From Trochalopteron elliotii (taxonomy: Eukaryota; Chordata; Aves; Passeriformes; Leiothrichidae), in the NCBI GenBank assembly GCA_024734555.1, contig JANPWX010020040.1:289653-353652 (forward strand): a DNA stretch of 64,000 nucleotides, written 5' to 3'. Numbering within the stretch: position 1 is the first letter of the stretch; each line of letters begins with the position of its first letter. A program made the translations under genes and the position numbers. Positions 12,672 through 23,646 of this stretch are shown here, in pieces. The notes under the pieces are model-generated. The model did not search any database. It was not told the DNA's origin and was given only the letters and a program-made list of their open reading frames with translations.

Positions 12672-12954
12672 TGTACTTGGTTTGTTCCATTCCAAAATAC
12701 CCCCCTACCCCTACACCTGGTTTCCCCCTGATGTAACCCCACCCCCTTCCCTTTCTCCCATTGGGCCAAAGTTTCTTCCCTGCCCAGGCTCATCCCTGAG
12801 TACTTAAGAGGGAAACTGAGGCCGAGCAGAGGTTCTGGCTTCCGGTCCCGGCTCTGCTCTGCACGTGGCTGGACCACAAGAAATAAACACCTTTGCCAAC
12901 CAAAGCCAGAGCCCATTCTTCATTTCCAAGCCTCATCCAAGCTTCATCGAGCTA
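12672..12954 (+). mobile_element. Short LTR of an endogenous retrovirus
   Basis: The segment has LTR-like promoter and poly(A) architecture in order. There is an inverted CCAAT box (ATTGG near 12759-12763), a TATA-like TACTTAAGAG at 12801-12810 and a GC-rich start region near 12830. AATAAA follows at 12882-12887, then a U5-like tail. A primer-binding-site-like motif begins at 12957, just past the end. The left border is uncertain: TG at 12672 is my best guess. At about 285 bases it is shorter than the other LTRs in the window and unrelated to them. I recognise no viral gene downstream, so this is an LTR plus a short leader. Confidence 0.65.
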
Positions 12955-12956
12955 TT

Positions 12957-12974
12957 TGGAGGACCCACAAACTG
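12957..12974 (+). promoter_or_regulatory. Putative retroviral primer-binding site (tRNA-Gln-like)
   Basis: TGGAGGACCCAC directly follows the LTR. It matches the first 12 bases of a tRNA-Gln type primer-binding site (TGGAGGTCCCAC) at 11 positions, then diverges. Its position, a few bases after the LTR end, is where a primer-binding site should be. Confidence 0.5.
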
Positions 12975-13000
12975 CTATAGATTGGTCTGGGGAACTGCTA

Positions 13001-13010
13001 GCCGGTAAGT
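13001..13010 (+). promoter_or_regulatory. Candidate splice donor in the retroviral leader
   Basis: The sequence GCCG|GTAAGT, with the cut after 13004, is close to the donor consensus. It lies about 50 bases after the primer-binding site, where retroviral major splice donors sit. A Kozak-like GCCACCATGG follows at 13011-13020, but its frame stops after eight codons. Confidence 0.45.
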
Positions 13011-13382
13011 GCCACCATGGAGACCCCCCAAAATCTATATTAAACCTCAAAAAAATGTCAGTTTCAGGAAAGTTTAGAAGTAAACATGAAATGACAAAAA
13101 TTATCAGTCATAATTCACACAAAATTAGATATTAGAGAACTTAATTTCAAGCAGAAATAAGAAATGAGGTTTCATTTATTCTGCTATCCAGGGGACAGCC
13201 TGGTTTTCCCAAAGCCCAAAAAAACATAGAATATTATGATCTTAATGTGCTCTGTGCAGTTAGAGAGCAAGGTACAATTTCTTTATAGAGTTTGCCCTCT
13301 CAAGCTACATTATTACTTTGCTTTAATCTCACATTTTTCCTTTTAAAGTGGCTCTATAACTTTTGTTTTATTTTCTTTGCAG

Positions 13383-13560
13383 GAAAGCTAATCTGTGGCA
13401 GCTCACCCCAAGAGGGAAAGGATAAGAAATCTGAAATCTGGGCTATTTGGAATACATGGGGCAGTTCAGCTGAAAACATCTTTTAACATCTGTATTACAA
13501 CCATTGATGATAAATATGTATATTATTACTCAGGAATAAAACTTCTTCCATTGGGTCTGG
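13383..13560 (+). other. Candidate 3'-terminal exon, probably non-coding
   Basis: A long pyrimidine tract (TTTTATTTTCTTTGCAG) ends with AG at 13381-13382. About 150 bases later there is AATAAA at 13535-13540, followed by a GT-rich GGGTCTGGTGTC. This is the arrangement of a terminal exon. The frame open across the acceptor ends at 13486. If joined to the leader donor at 13004, the product has no long open frame. No expression evidence is available, and this could be a chance combination. Confidence 0.3.
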
Positions 13561-13604
13561 TGTCTTGAATAATTTCTTATTTGAACTTCTTGGGGAAAAA
13601 TAAG

Positions 13605-14165
13605 ATAGAATCATTGAATGATTTGGCTTGGAAGGGGACCTTGAAGATCATCCTAGTTCCAACACCGCTGCTGTGGAGAAGGACACCTTCCACTGGACCA
13701 GGCTGGTCAAAGCCTCATCCAACCTGACCTTGGACTTCCAGGGATGGGGCAGCCACAACTTCTCTGGGAAACCTGTGCTAGGGCCTCACCAATGTCACAG
13801 TAAAGAATTTTTCTCCAATTTTTTTATGGGAATCTACTCCATTTTGATTTAAACTCAGTCCCTCACATCCCATTGCCACCTATCCCTGTGCACAATCTTG
13901 CTCCATCTTGCCTATAAGTTCTCTTCAGGTTTTGGAAGGCCACAATTATGCCACCCAAAAGCCTCCTCTTTTCCAGAATGAACAATCCCAATTCTCTCAG
14001 CCTTTCCTCATGTCAGAGCTAGCCTCCCCTCTGGACTCACTCCAATAGGCCCATGTCCCTCCTGTGCTGGGACTCCAGAGTTGGATGCAGCATTGCAGGT
14101 GGGGTCTCACCAAAGGGAAGAAGAGGGGCAGAGTCACCTCCTTCATCCTGCTGGCCTCATTTTGA
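13605..14165 (-). mobile_element. CR1 LINE, reversed 3' portion
   Basis: Reading rightwards on the plus strand gives the reversed CR1 3' end. It runs AGAATCATTGAATGATTTGG, then GGAAGGGGACCTTGAAGATC, TAGTTCCAACACC, GGACACCTTCCACTGGACCA and further inward segments (CAATCCCAATTCTCTCAGCC, TTTCCTCATG, GGTGGGGTCTCACC). About 560 bases are retained, which covers the 3' UTR and the distal part of the second reading frame region. Substitutions and indels leave no coding capacity. Confidence 0.93.
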
Positions 14166-16145
14166 TGAAACTACATGTCTATTATCATGATTGGGTTAAG
14201 TTATAGGGTTAGCTAAAATCTTTACGTAAACTGTCAGTGCCAGCACCTATTAGCAAGCATTTGTCTTCACAGAAGACGGCACATCAGCTACCAAAATCCA
14301 CTGAGTGTGTGGCCAGCCATTCAGGAATCTGATGGTCAGGTTGAAGAGAACAATCAGGTAAGATACTTACCTGAATATCACCCTACATTAGCAGTGGGAT
14401 TCATAGACATCTACATCTAAAAGTGGGTGATGAGTCCCACTGTGGGTGTCCTAACCATGAATTAATTTCACACACCTTCTTGACAGAGTCATGGGAGGTT
14501 AGTAGGGAAAACCAAGGGCATTTCAATGTGTTCTAGTCCTGTATGTCAACAAAAAAAGTGGAAGATCAGTGGAGATCATGGAGGTTGGTAAACTTTCCTT
14601 GCTCCCCAACCTCACAGACCACTGATGGAGGTTTCTTTACCTGGAGCTGAATCCCACCAAAGTTTCCATATAGGAAACTACGTTCAGAGCCATGGGCATG
14701 GGTGGTGGTGTTGAACACTGCTTATGTAACCCAGCCACATGGATGACAGCATTATCGTCAGCTCCCCTCTGGAGCTCTGTAGTCATGAATTTGTATTTTT
14801 GTGCAAGAACTAATGAGCACTGTTGAACATGGATGCAGGAATGCCTGTATTCTCTAAAGCATTTACAACATGCTAAATTTAATAGTGCAACAGCACAGAC
14901 CCCAAAATCTGCATCTTCTATGCTATTACCTTGTACACTTTGCCATAGTAATTTTCATCAGTTAATTTTCTCCTGAAAAAAACCTTGTGCTTCTGTTTAT
15001 TTAGCTGCAAACTGCAAAGCCTCAACTTTGAATGTAGATTATTTTTTTTTAATTGAAACAGAGATATTACTGAAAAAAACTCCAAGAAAATCATAGTGAC
15101 TGGGCTTTGTTTGTTCCATCTTTTTCTCGGAGCTTCAATTAAAATTTATAACCATGCTACCCTAAAGCCCTGGGTAAGATGGACATTTAGCTGTAAACAG
15201 GTACCTCATGCAACAGTGATGCGGTGACAACAAAGAGACAGGAAATTGGGTGTGCTCAATTACTTTTTAAAGTATATAACTGGGAGAAGGAAATTGTTAA
15301 ATGCAGCCACTAAAGAGAAACTCATACTTGCAAAACAGGTGTATTCTTTATACTTTCTTCTATTATCAAGGACATTTGCTAATTTTACTGAGGGTTTTTT
15401 AAATCAATTTATAGCTCTTTCTTCAGCTTCCTGCACTCTATTTAAATGCTCTTTTTTATCCCTATATATGTTCCAATATTTGTGACCTTATTCTTTCCAG
15501 TAATGTCTGTCTTGGGCAGTGAACCTCCCAAAACATGGTGCTTTACCCTTGTCCTATGAAAGGAGCTTTCCCTTTCTTCTAAAAAGAACTGTTTGTTTGT
15601 TTGTTTGTTTGCAAAGTAAAGGGAATCCTATGCCAGCAGTTCTGGTTGGTTCATCTTCTTTTCAGCAAGAAGAGAAGTCAAGATGTCCCTAAAATCAGTT
15701 TTATTGTCTTGTCTCAGAGGGCCTCAATTTCTGTCTTCTGCATCAAGGATCACTAATCATTTTCCCATAGCAGAGAATAAAGTCCTGTTTATTGATAACA
15801 GATTAATGGGGTTAAAGGCAACCTTTGGAGTGTGATGTGCATTCAGAGATATTGACAAGTATTTGAAGTTTGAAAGTCTCAAATTTCTGATCACATATTT
15901 AATTTGAATAAGAGCAAAAAGATATAAAAGACAACTTATTCATCAGCTTCGGGCTAAAGTTTCAGGTGATGTGAATCAGTATTGTGTTGCTTGTAAGGCA
16001 AAAATTCAGGTCTTGATCTATTAAATATAACTTGAAAGTTTCTGTTCACACAAGCGTACTTCTGATGTTTGGTTCACTCTGATTTTGATCAAGTAGGAAA
16101 TATTATTTTGTACTTTTGTTTTGTTTTTAATCAAAAACCAGAGAG
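14166..16145. other. Unique sequence, no gene seen
   Basis: No gene or recognised repeat is evident apart from a short (TTTG)n run near 15590-15612. Confidence 0.5.
15590..15612. repeat. (GTTT)n microsatellite
   Basis: Five to six tandem GTTT units lie in unique sequence. Confidence 0.85.
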
Positions 16146-17237
16146 TAGTGGGTGGACCCTGGCAGGATGTCAGGCATCCACAAAAGCTGTTCTCTCAATC
16201 CTCTCCACATCTGGAGAGGGGAGAGAAAGTATAAAAAATCACATGAGTTAAGAACAGGGAGAAATTACTCATCAAATACCATCACAATCAGAGTATACTC
16301 AATTTGGGTTATATTAATTGAATTTATTATCAAAAAAATAAGAGCAAATAATAAGAAATAAAATAAATCTTAAAAACATCTTTCTCCACCCCCTGCTCTT
16401 TTCCAGAGACTGAAAAATCTCTGGAATTCCCTCCCTCCAGAACTGCAGGGAGATGGGAATGGGGGTTATGGTCAGTTCGTCACTGTTGTTTCTGATGCTG
16501 CTTAGGGAGAGGATTTGAAATCTTTCCCCTGCTCCAATGAAGGATCCCTCCCACAGAAGACTGCGTGAACTGCTCTGACACGATTCCATGCCAGGGCTAC
16601 AACTCTGCACAAATTGTTCTAGCGTGGCTCAGTCTTCCATGGCTGCAGTCCATCATGAACAGGGTGCTCCAGTGTGAGTCCTCCTTGCTTTCCACCAGCA
16701 AAACCTGCTCCATCCTGGACAGGATGTCTACTGGTCTGGCCAGAATCCTGCTCCAGCACAGGCTTCCCATGGGGTCACAGCTTCCTTTGGGCATCCTCCT
16801 GCTCCAGCCTGGGCTCCTCCAGGGGCTGCAGGTGGATCTCTGCTCCCCCATGCCCTCTCTGGGCTGCAGGGACACAACTGCCCTCAGCATGGGCTGCTCC
16901 AGGGGCTGCAGGGGACTCTGAGCTCCAGAGCCTGGAGCAGCTCCTGCCCCTCCTTCTGCACTGCCCTGCCTGTCTGCAGGGCTGCTCCTCTCACATGTTC
17001 TCACCCTGCTCTTCTCTGGATGCAATTACATCTGCACAATAACTTTGCTCCTTCATAAATATGTTATCACAGAGGCATTGCTATAATTCATGACTGGCTT
17101 GGTTTTGGCCAGGGTCCATCCTTGAACTGCCTGGCTTCAGTTCTGCTGGACAAAGCGGAAACTTCCAGCAGCTTCTCACAGAAGCCACCCCTTAGGCCCC
17201 CTGCTACCAAAACCTGACCATACAAACCCAATATACA
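16146..17237 (-). mobile_element. Solo LTR of an endogenous retrovirus (copy B, inverted relative of copy A)
   Basis: On the minus strand this starts TGTATATTGGGTTTGTATGG, like copy A at 303. A TATA-like ATATTTATG follows, then the GC-rich block. AATAAA lies at 16323-16328 (minus strand), and the 3' end has CCAGGGTCCACCCACTA. The flanks GAGAG (16141-16145) and GAGAT (17238-17242) match at 4 of 5 bases and probably represent the target duplication. It is about 180 bases longer than copy A because of indels outside the central block. No internal retroviral region is attached. A 142-codon frame on the minus strand reads through the GC-rich block and is not supported as a gene. Confidence 0.82.
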
Positions 17238-19283
17238 GAGATATAATTTAAAAACTAGAATGGAAGCTAAGGGCAATGGGGGGGGCCAAAAATTCTAAAA
17301 GAAAAAAGACAGAAAAAACGTTAAAAAATGCATCAAAATGGAGCAATGTTGGTAATTCTTTTTATCCTTGCTCACTCATAACTGTAATTTTGATTCATGT
17401 GAAAAGAATATTTTTGCTGTTTAGGTTTATTATTTATCTTCACAGGTGTTGTTTTTGTTGGATAGGACTCCTAAGCTCTTTCAATTTGCAAAGCTTTTGT
17501 GTGACCTCTTGTTTTTACTTTTTCTTTTTATTTTCCTAGCTACTTTCATGTCTAGTTATCACGGATAAATAAGCCGCTCTTGCTTGCAGTGCCGTGATGA
17601 TGAAATTCTCTGTCTTCTCATTTCACCTACATATGTTTATCATATGTCATGGTTTTTGCAGTCAGTTTTTCTGTTAATATTTTTATATAATATTTTAATA
17701 ATGTCATAATGCAACCTCCCCAGTGTCTAGAACACTACTTTCTTGCTCATGCAGAATTTAAGGTACCAACTTAATCTCACACAAACGTTTTCCTCAGAGT
17801 TAGAAATTTAAGTTGTGGCTGGTGTAGTGACTATCTCTAATTTTAAGAATGAAAGATAATCACTTCCATGGGCTGCTCACTGCATCCTGTAGGCTGTTCT
17901 GAAGGTGTGCAGGATGATGACCTCTTAGAGTGATTTTTCTCGCCTTACTGGGTAAAGACAGTTATACTTCTAACATGGGCAGCTCAGTTAGATGTAGGAT
18001 CAAGTAACTAAAAATGAAGTTAAGCATCTAAACTTTAATATCTGCTTTCACACGCCAATTTACTCTGCAGCGTTAGGAAGGAATTTGCTCCTGTTTGCAG
18101 GCTGGTGGTATAGGGAAGAATTTCACACCAATTAGCAGGATAATAACCCTGCATAAAGAGGCAGAAGAGGCAGGCCTGCCTCCCGGACAACAGCTCTGCT
18201 GTGCCAAGCCTAGTTCTGCATGCTTTCTCCATGGCACAGTCCATGCCAAAGGGAGGGGTTGAGGCAGGGACATGGCACAATATCACTTTCAGTTATTGGT
18301 AGGGTGTTTTTTTCTTTCTTCCTATTCATTCTTCCACTCTTAAGCATGAAGGGCCAGAGTGTAAAAATACTGAGAATATCCTAGTCAGTCCATTCTCTTT
18401 GCCTGTAAGACTAAATGGTTTCATTTCCACCACAACTTGAATATACAAAATAGCACAGAAATCTGTGACAGGAAAGTGCAAGGTTAATGCATTGGTGCAA
18501 TGGAATTAATCCCATTAACCATGGAAAGGTGAAGAGGGGTTTTGGTGGGTTTTTTTTGGTTTTTTGGGTTTTTTTTCCCCTTTTAACAAATTTCTGCTCC
18601 AATAGCTAGGTAGAAATGCATGTATAAGTATTGGAAGAGATTACTACTCAGTTATAAAATGAAATCATACTGCATGTTCTGTAAGCTAGTAATTTTTAAA
18701 GCTGAATAGAAAGACTAAAAGCCCAGTTTAATTCTCATTTACTTTGATTCAAATACAGAGGGATTCTGTTATACTCAAACACTGATGGGTGGGAAAATAT
18801 ATTGGGTTTTTTTGTATTGCTAAAGTGGGAATCCTATCTGAGAAAAACTCCTGCAACCATGTGTACTTATCATATTTCTTTGTCCTCCTATTAAAATTTT
18901 AAGGAGAAGAGTTCCCTGTCTATAATACCTAGCAAAGAACTCAGGGCACAGATTGATTAGAGAGAAGAAACAAATATTGATTACCTGCATGATTACTGTA
19001 CTCAAAATGAGATTCAGAAAATATGTAAGTATTTTTTCAACACCAATTTTTTGTCATATTAGTAACTCACAAAAGATTGTTTTACAGAGAGAGCAATTAA
19101 TGTTATTTTTGAAGAAACTATTTTGTTTAATTATGAATTATGATTATTTTCAGAATAAATTGGTTTCTTTCTTGAGATACTTTTCTCAAGGCTTGTTGAC
19201 AGAAATTGAACAGAAATTGCAAGCAGAATGTATTTTAAAGTATAAAATGAAACCCATGGTATTTTCATGTAAGCATTTCATTG

Positions 19284-19460
19284 TTTCTTTTTCTTTCTCT
19301 TTCTTTCTCTGTTTTTTTTTTTTTTTTTTTTTTTTTTCTTTCTTCTTCCTCTTCCCTTTCCCTTTCCCTTTCCCTTCCTGGAACTTTCTGGAACTTCCCT
19401 TCCCTTTTTCCTTTTTCTTACTTCCTATTTCCATTTCCTTCTCCTTCTCTTTTTTTCTCC
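19284..19460. repeat. Long polypyrimidine tract
   Basis: C/T residues dominate for about 175 bases. The tract contains a run of about 26 T residues, a run of CTTTCC-type units and CTT-rich ends, with a purine-containing break around 19379-19395. It produces artificial Phe/Ser-rich frames on the plus strand and Lys-rich frames on the minus strand. Confidence 0.9.
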
Positions 19461-22225
19461 TGATGCTTGATGCCTTTTGAAATGTTGAAAACTCTCACTA
19501 CATGGACAAGCCTAGTGTTCATTCAAGCCTGTTTACAAATCCCATTCTCTGTCAACCTCACCTTGTTGCATTCCAGCAGTGAAACCCCAGGTCACCAAGG
19601 GACAAATCAGGTATTTATCTTTGGCTGTCCCTGTTTAAATTGCTGCTGTACCAACCAAGAGGGCAGCCACCACACACTGTTCACAGGAGGCTTATTGAAT
19701 GTATTAACATAGTTCTTGGGATAATGATCTTACAAAAAACATGACATCATCTCATTATCATGATCACTTTCATGTTGTGCAGTACCTGATACTGGTTTTC
19801 CTTAAAGAAAAGAAAGCATAGTGTGTTTGGCAAGGTAGCTGAAACATGTCTACTTCTGCTCTTTTCTAGATGTTTCTTAACTGACTAGAAGATTTTCTGA
19901 GGAAAAGGTGGTTTGAATTGTTTTTATTCAAAAGCGACACTCAAAAAAATAATAGAATTTAATGAAATATTTGACTCATTCTGATGATTTTTCATATTTT
20001 CTTCATTCATCTCTATCTAATCTATACAGTCATATAAAATCTGCATACTTGAGTGTCTGTGTTATGATTGAAAGATTTTATGTGTGTGAACAAGTCACAA
20101 ATCAATCATGCATCCAAGTCAGTCTTATAATTATAATTATTACAATGAGTAATTAGATGCTTTTTTTCATTTACGTTTTTGCATATGAACAGTACACTTC
20201 GATAATTTGCTATTCATATTGTGTAGTATTCATCTAAGTCATGTGGTGAAATATTGCTCATTAATTTGACAACTGAACCACTATTATTAAGGACAGGAAT
20301 GAGAACATGAATAGTAAGTTAGCTGTGTACAAAATGTTGGACATACTAAACTTTAGTCTAAAATTTGTGTTAGTTTGTGAAATTCAGAGGTATTTGAGAA
20401 TTTTTCACAGAGACAGATAGCAATTAACAGAATCCTAAAGAATTTTGACTAATTGTTTGGGATTTTCTTTTTGTTTATTTTAAGGGATTCATGAAAGCAA
20501 TCTTCAAAATCCACTCATTTAGAATTTTAAATGGTTTATTTGCCAAAAGCCAAGAGCTGTTATTAATTTGCGTTAAAAAATACAGTATTTAACACTTCAG
20601 AAATGCCACTCACTTATTTTAGCATCTGAGGTTTGTGGGTTAGAAGCCGCATCTACTTCATGGGATACAAGCAGTACATATTTCTGAAGTCACATAAGGG
20701 TGGTTCTCAAAGAGGTTCAGCCATTGCTTCAGTGTGACATCCTACACATCATTCCCAGCATTCTCAAGCCTTGGAGTCGTGCACACAGAATTTCCATATC
20801 ACAAAATATGATAAAGTGATATCATAAGCATAAAGAGAGTGTCCTCATACTCTGTCTTTGGTATAACAGTACCAGTGCTCACACACCTGGTCTGCTCTTT
20901 TAAAGCTGGGAAATGTGACTGCCACACCTGCCCCCACTCAATGTCTCCAGTTGCCACCATACATTCGAGTGCACTAAAATACCAAAGAAATTTGGAAATT
21001 GTAATCCCCAACTTAAATGAAATTAATCCAGTGCCTTTATTCAAAAGCAAGAACGAATCTCCCACTGTTTGATCTGTTTTATTCAAGAATGAAGCAGTGT
21101 GTTATCTTTCTCACTAAGCCACCTCTTCTTTTATTCGCGCCACTGCTCATTCCCTGTCTGGTAATTGGAGTTTCCTCTTAAAGATGTTGAGATCACCTTA
21201 CAGAAGGAAGGCTTACCTTTTGGCAAACATAGCTGAGGAGAGAAGCTTTAGATGGAGCAAAATATGTTTCTTCTCTTGCTTTACTGCAGGAGTTATTTGG
21301 AGCTATACACAGTTATTCTATTAATACAGCTGATGGTAAAGCGCAAAGAAAATGAAATCAAGGAAGATCTTCTTGAAGGATCTAAGTTTCAAAGGGACAA
21401 CATAAAATAAATCTCAGCTTAATTTTTCCACGCAAAACCAAGCCCAGCAATACAGATTTTTAAGTATCTTGTTAGCATTTATAATACATGTAAGTATTTT
21501 CAGGTCCTAATTTTCGTCTCATTTCCTTCTTCTTTCGAAATAACACTTCAGTAACACACACAAAAGGTCTCAAGACTTAGTTTTATAAAGAATTCCACAG
21601 TTCACTGATCCCTAAGAAAAGAAGTTCTCAATGTTTTTCAAAGAAATTTCAAAAAAATTCATTATTTAAAATGTTTTGTAAGTTTACTTCAACAACACTC
21701 AGAATATGATACTTCTTCATAAAATTGGAAATAAAATTCATAAAAAAAGGAAACAGTAAAACATACTTGCAAGGTCCTTCTGGAAACTGATCTAATTATT
21801 TTTTGGAAAGTGATCAGTTCTTGTCAGATTTCATACATTTTCTTCCTTTCTCAAGGTCTGGCTTGAGAGGTGATACAGACTTCCTCTGAATATTCCTTCT
21901 GAAAACTGACCCTCCACCTGCAGGAAATGACCTGACCTTTTACCTCTGCTTTTACTGACAAAAAATATGCAATTCAAACACATTATTCAGGTAGTAAGTA
22001 GTGTTGCTATGATTTCCTGATGTTTAATTGAATATTTTCAACTCATGCCCATCTTGAATGTAGTATGCTGCAAGCCTGCCTGAAAGAGGGATGTTTTTGA
22101 AGGAAAAGCTTTTGGTTGATATTCATATTGATGCTTTTTGGGTGTCACTCAGTGCTAGATTTAGCACCACTGAAAGGCTATTTGCAAAGTTAGGCCTGAT
22201 GAACTTTGATTTCCTACTCTCACAG

Positions 22226-22312
22226 AATTTTTGGCACACAGTGGCTACATCTCAGAACTCCATGTATCCTACCCATGAAGAAACAGTATTCTTAAACGTT
22301 ATCAACATTATG
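22226..22312 (+). other. Exon-like segment, 87 bp, function unknown
   Basis: The segment lies between an acceptor (TTTCCTACTCTCACAG) and a near-consensus donor (ATG|GTGAGTG). It is 87 bases long, a multiple of three, and open in the same frame as the surrounding 82-codon open frame (22091-22339). The encoded 29 residues resemble nothing I recognise. Splice-like pairs arise by chance in long AT-rich DNA, so confidence is low. Confidence 0.2.
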
Positions 22313-23522
22313 GTGAGTGTCTTGCACTCATTATTTTGAAGCAATATAAGCTTCATGATTTTAAAAAATGGAATTTAATATTATATTGTTAGTGTGGATA
22401 AAATTATTTTAAATACTATTTATTTTAGACAATACAGAAATCCCTGAAAAAAGAACACTAGCTCCCTAATCTCCTGCAGTAACTAGCCTAAAGACTCACT
22501 TTTTCCCTCATCTACTAGATCTCTTATGGAGCTAAATATTTGCTTGTGCTCTCAAGAATTACATAAATCTAGTTCATCTCCTAACTGGCATTAAAGACTT
22601 GCAAGATGTCTAGAAATCTTGATTATGTATCACTTAATAATCTAATGATTAAAACTTATATAATGGACAGTGTTAAACTAAGTTCAAAACCTCGCATTTT
22701 CAAAAAAGTTTTGCCCTCCTGTCTGCCGTATTTCAGAGAAGTCTTGTACAACGGGCTGAGAGGGTTTTATGATGAAAGACAAGGGTTTACTTTTTAAGCT
22801 GTTACAGAAATTTGAAAATCATTGCAACAAGGTACTCTATATTCTGGTGGCCAGGGAACGCTTTAGATTTTATCACCGTATAAAAGGTTGTTTTTAAGCT
22901 GTGAAGCCTGGGAAAAGCCCACATGCAGCCATCTTGTATCATAAGGAATGCCTCTTAAATCACCAAACCAACTCACGGCAAATTTAACTCCTCAACTGCA
23001 CAAAATTCTGGATGAGGAAAAACATATAAAATTGAACAAACAGTCAAAAAAAATCACAGAAATCATAGATTTCCTTGCCTTGTCCATTTACATCCTGGAC
23101 TGAAAGTTCTTATTTTTTAACTTTTTTTTCTTATTGCTACACAACTTTTTTATTATGGCAGATGATCCCTTGCGTCATAAAAGATACAAACCTTTTACAA
23201 GGTAAGATGCACTTCTTTCCTCATAAGATTTCTGCACCAAGTTTGAAATGATCATCCAAAGCTTCGAGGAAAATTTGGAGAAAGATTAAAATGTTCCAAT
23301 TGAGTGGCTGAAATAGTGTTACCTAGAAAAAACACCCAAGCAAACAAGTAAAAAACCCTCTTTGATACTTTGACAAAACTAGCCTTAATTGTTGATTAAC
23401 TGCAAAGGAATCAATAAAGAATTGCACATAAAGGTGTTTAAATCCTCTAGGAGATTGCAACAGGATTTAAGTATATGCCAATTTTAGGCATTAAATGCAT
23501 AGAACCATTAAAGGGAGCATAT

Positions 23523-23561
23523 GCATATATATATATATATGTATTTGCTTAAGCTTAAGCA
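23523..23561. repeat. (TA)n microsatellite next to a 16-bp palindrome
   Basis: A TA run at about 23525-23540 is followed by TGCTTAAGCTTAAGCA at 23546-23561. This is a perfect palindrome made of overlapping CTTAAG and AAGCTT units. Confidence 0.85.
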
Positions 23562-23625
23562 TGCCCAATCTAAATTAAGTTAGTTGTGTAAGAATCCTGA
23601 AGAGACATTTGAGAGTGATTTAAGA

Positions 23626-23646
23626 AATTGTTCATATTACCTGTTT
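23626..23646 (+). repeat. Left copy of a 21-bp direct repeat flanking an insertion
   Basis: This repeat shares ATTGTTCATATTAC and the following TGTTT with positions 24276-24296. There is one mismatch in 21 bases (C at 23641, T at 24291). Confidence 0.85.

Larger units (their letters stand above)
17243..23625. other. Unique AT-rich sequence, no gene seen
   Basis: The stretch contains T/G-rich runs (18530-18590), a large pyrimidine tract near 19284-19460, an exon-like segment at 22226-22312 and a TA repeat with an adjacent palindrome near 23525-23561. I see no gene that I can name. Confidence 0.5.

Noticed and set aside
16565..17042. 118- to 142-codon frames on both strands
   Set aside because: Same reason as for copy A: LTR block with few stops, not a gene.
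18953..19480. 175-codon plus-strand frame
   Set aside because: Its C-terminal part is the pyrimidine tract read as Phe/Ser/Pro. The N-terminal part has no recognisable domain and no gene context.
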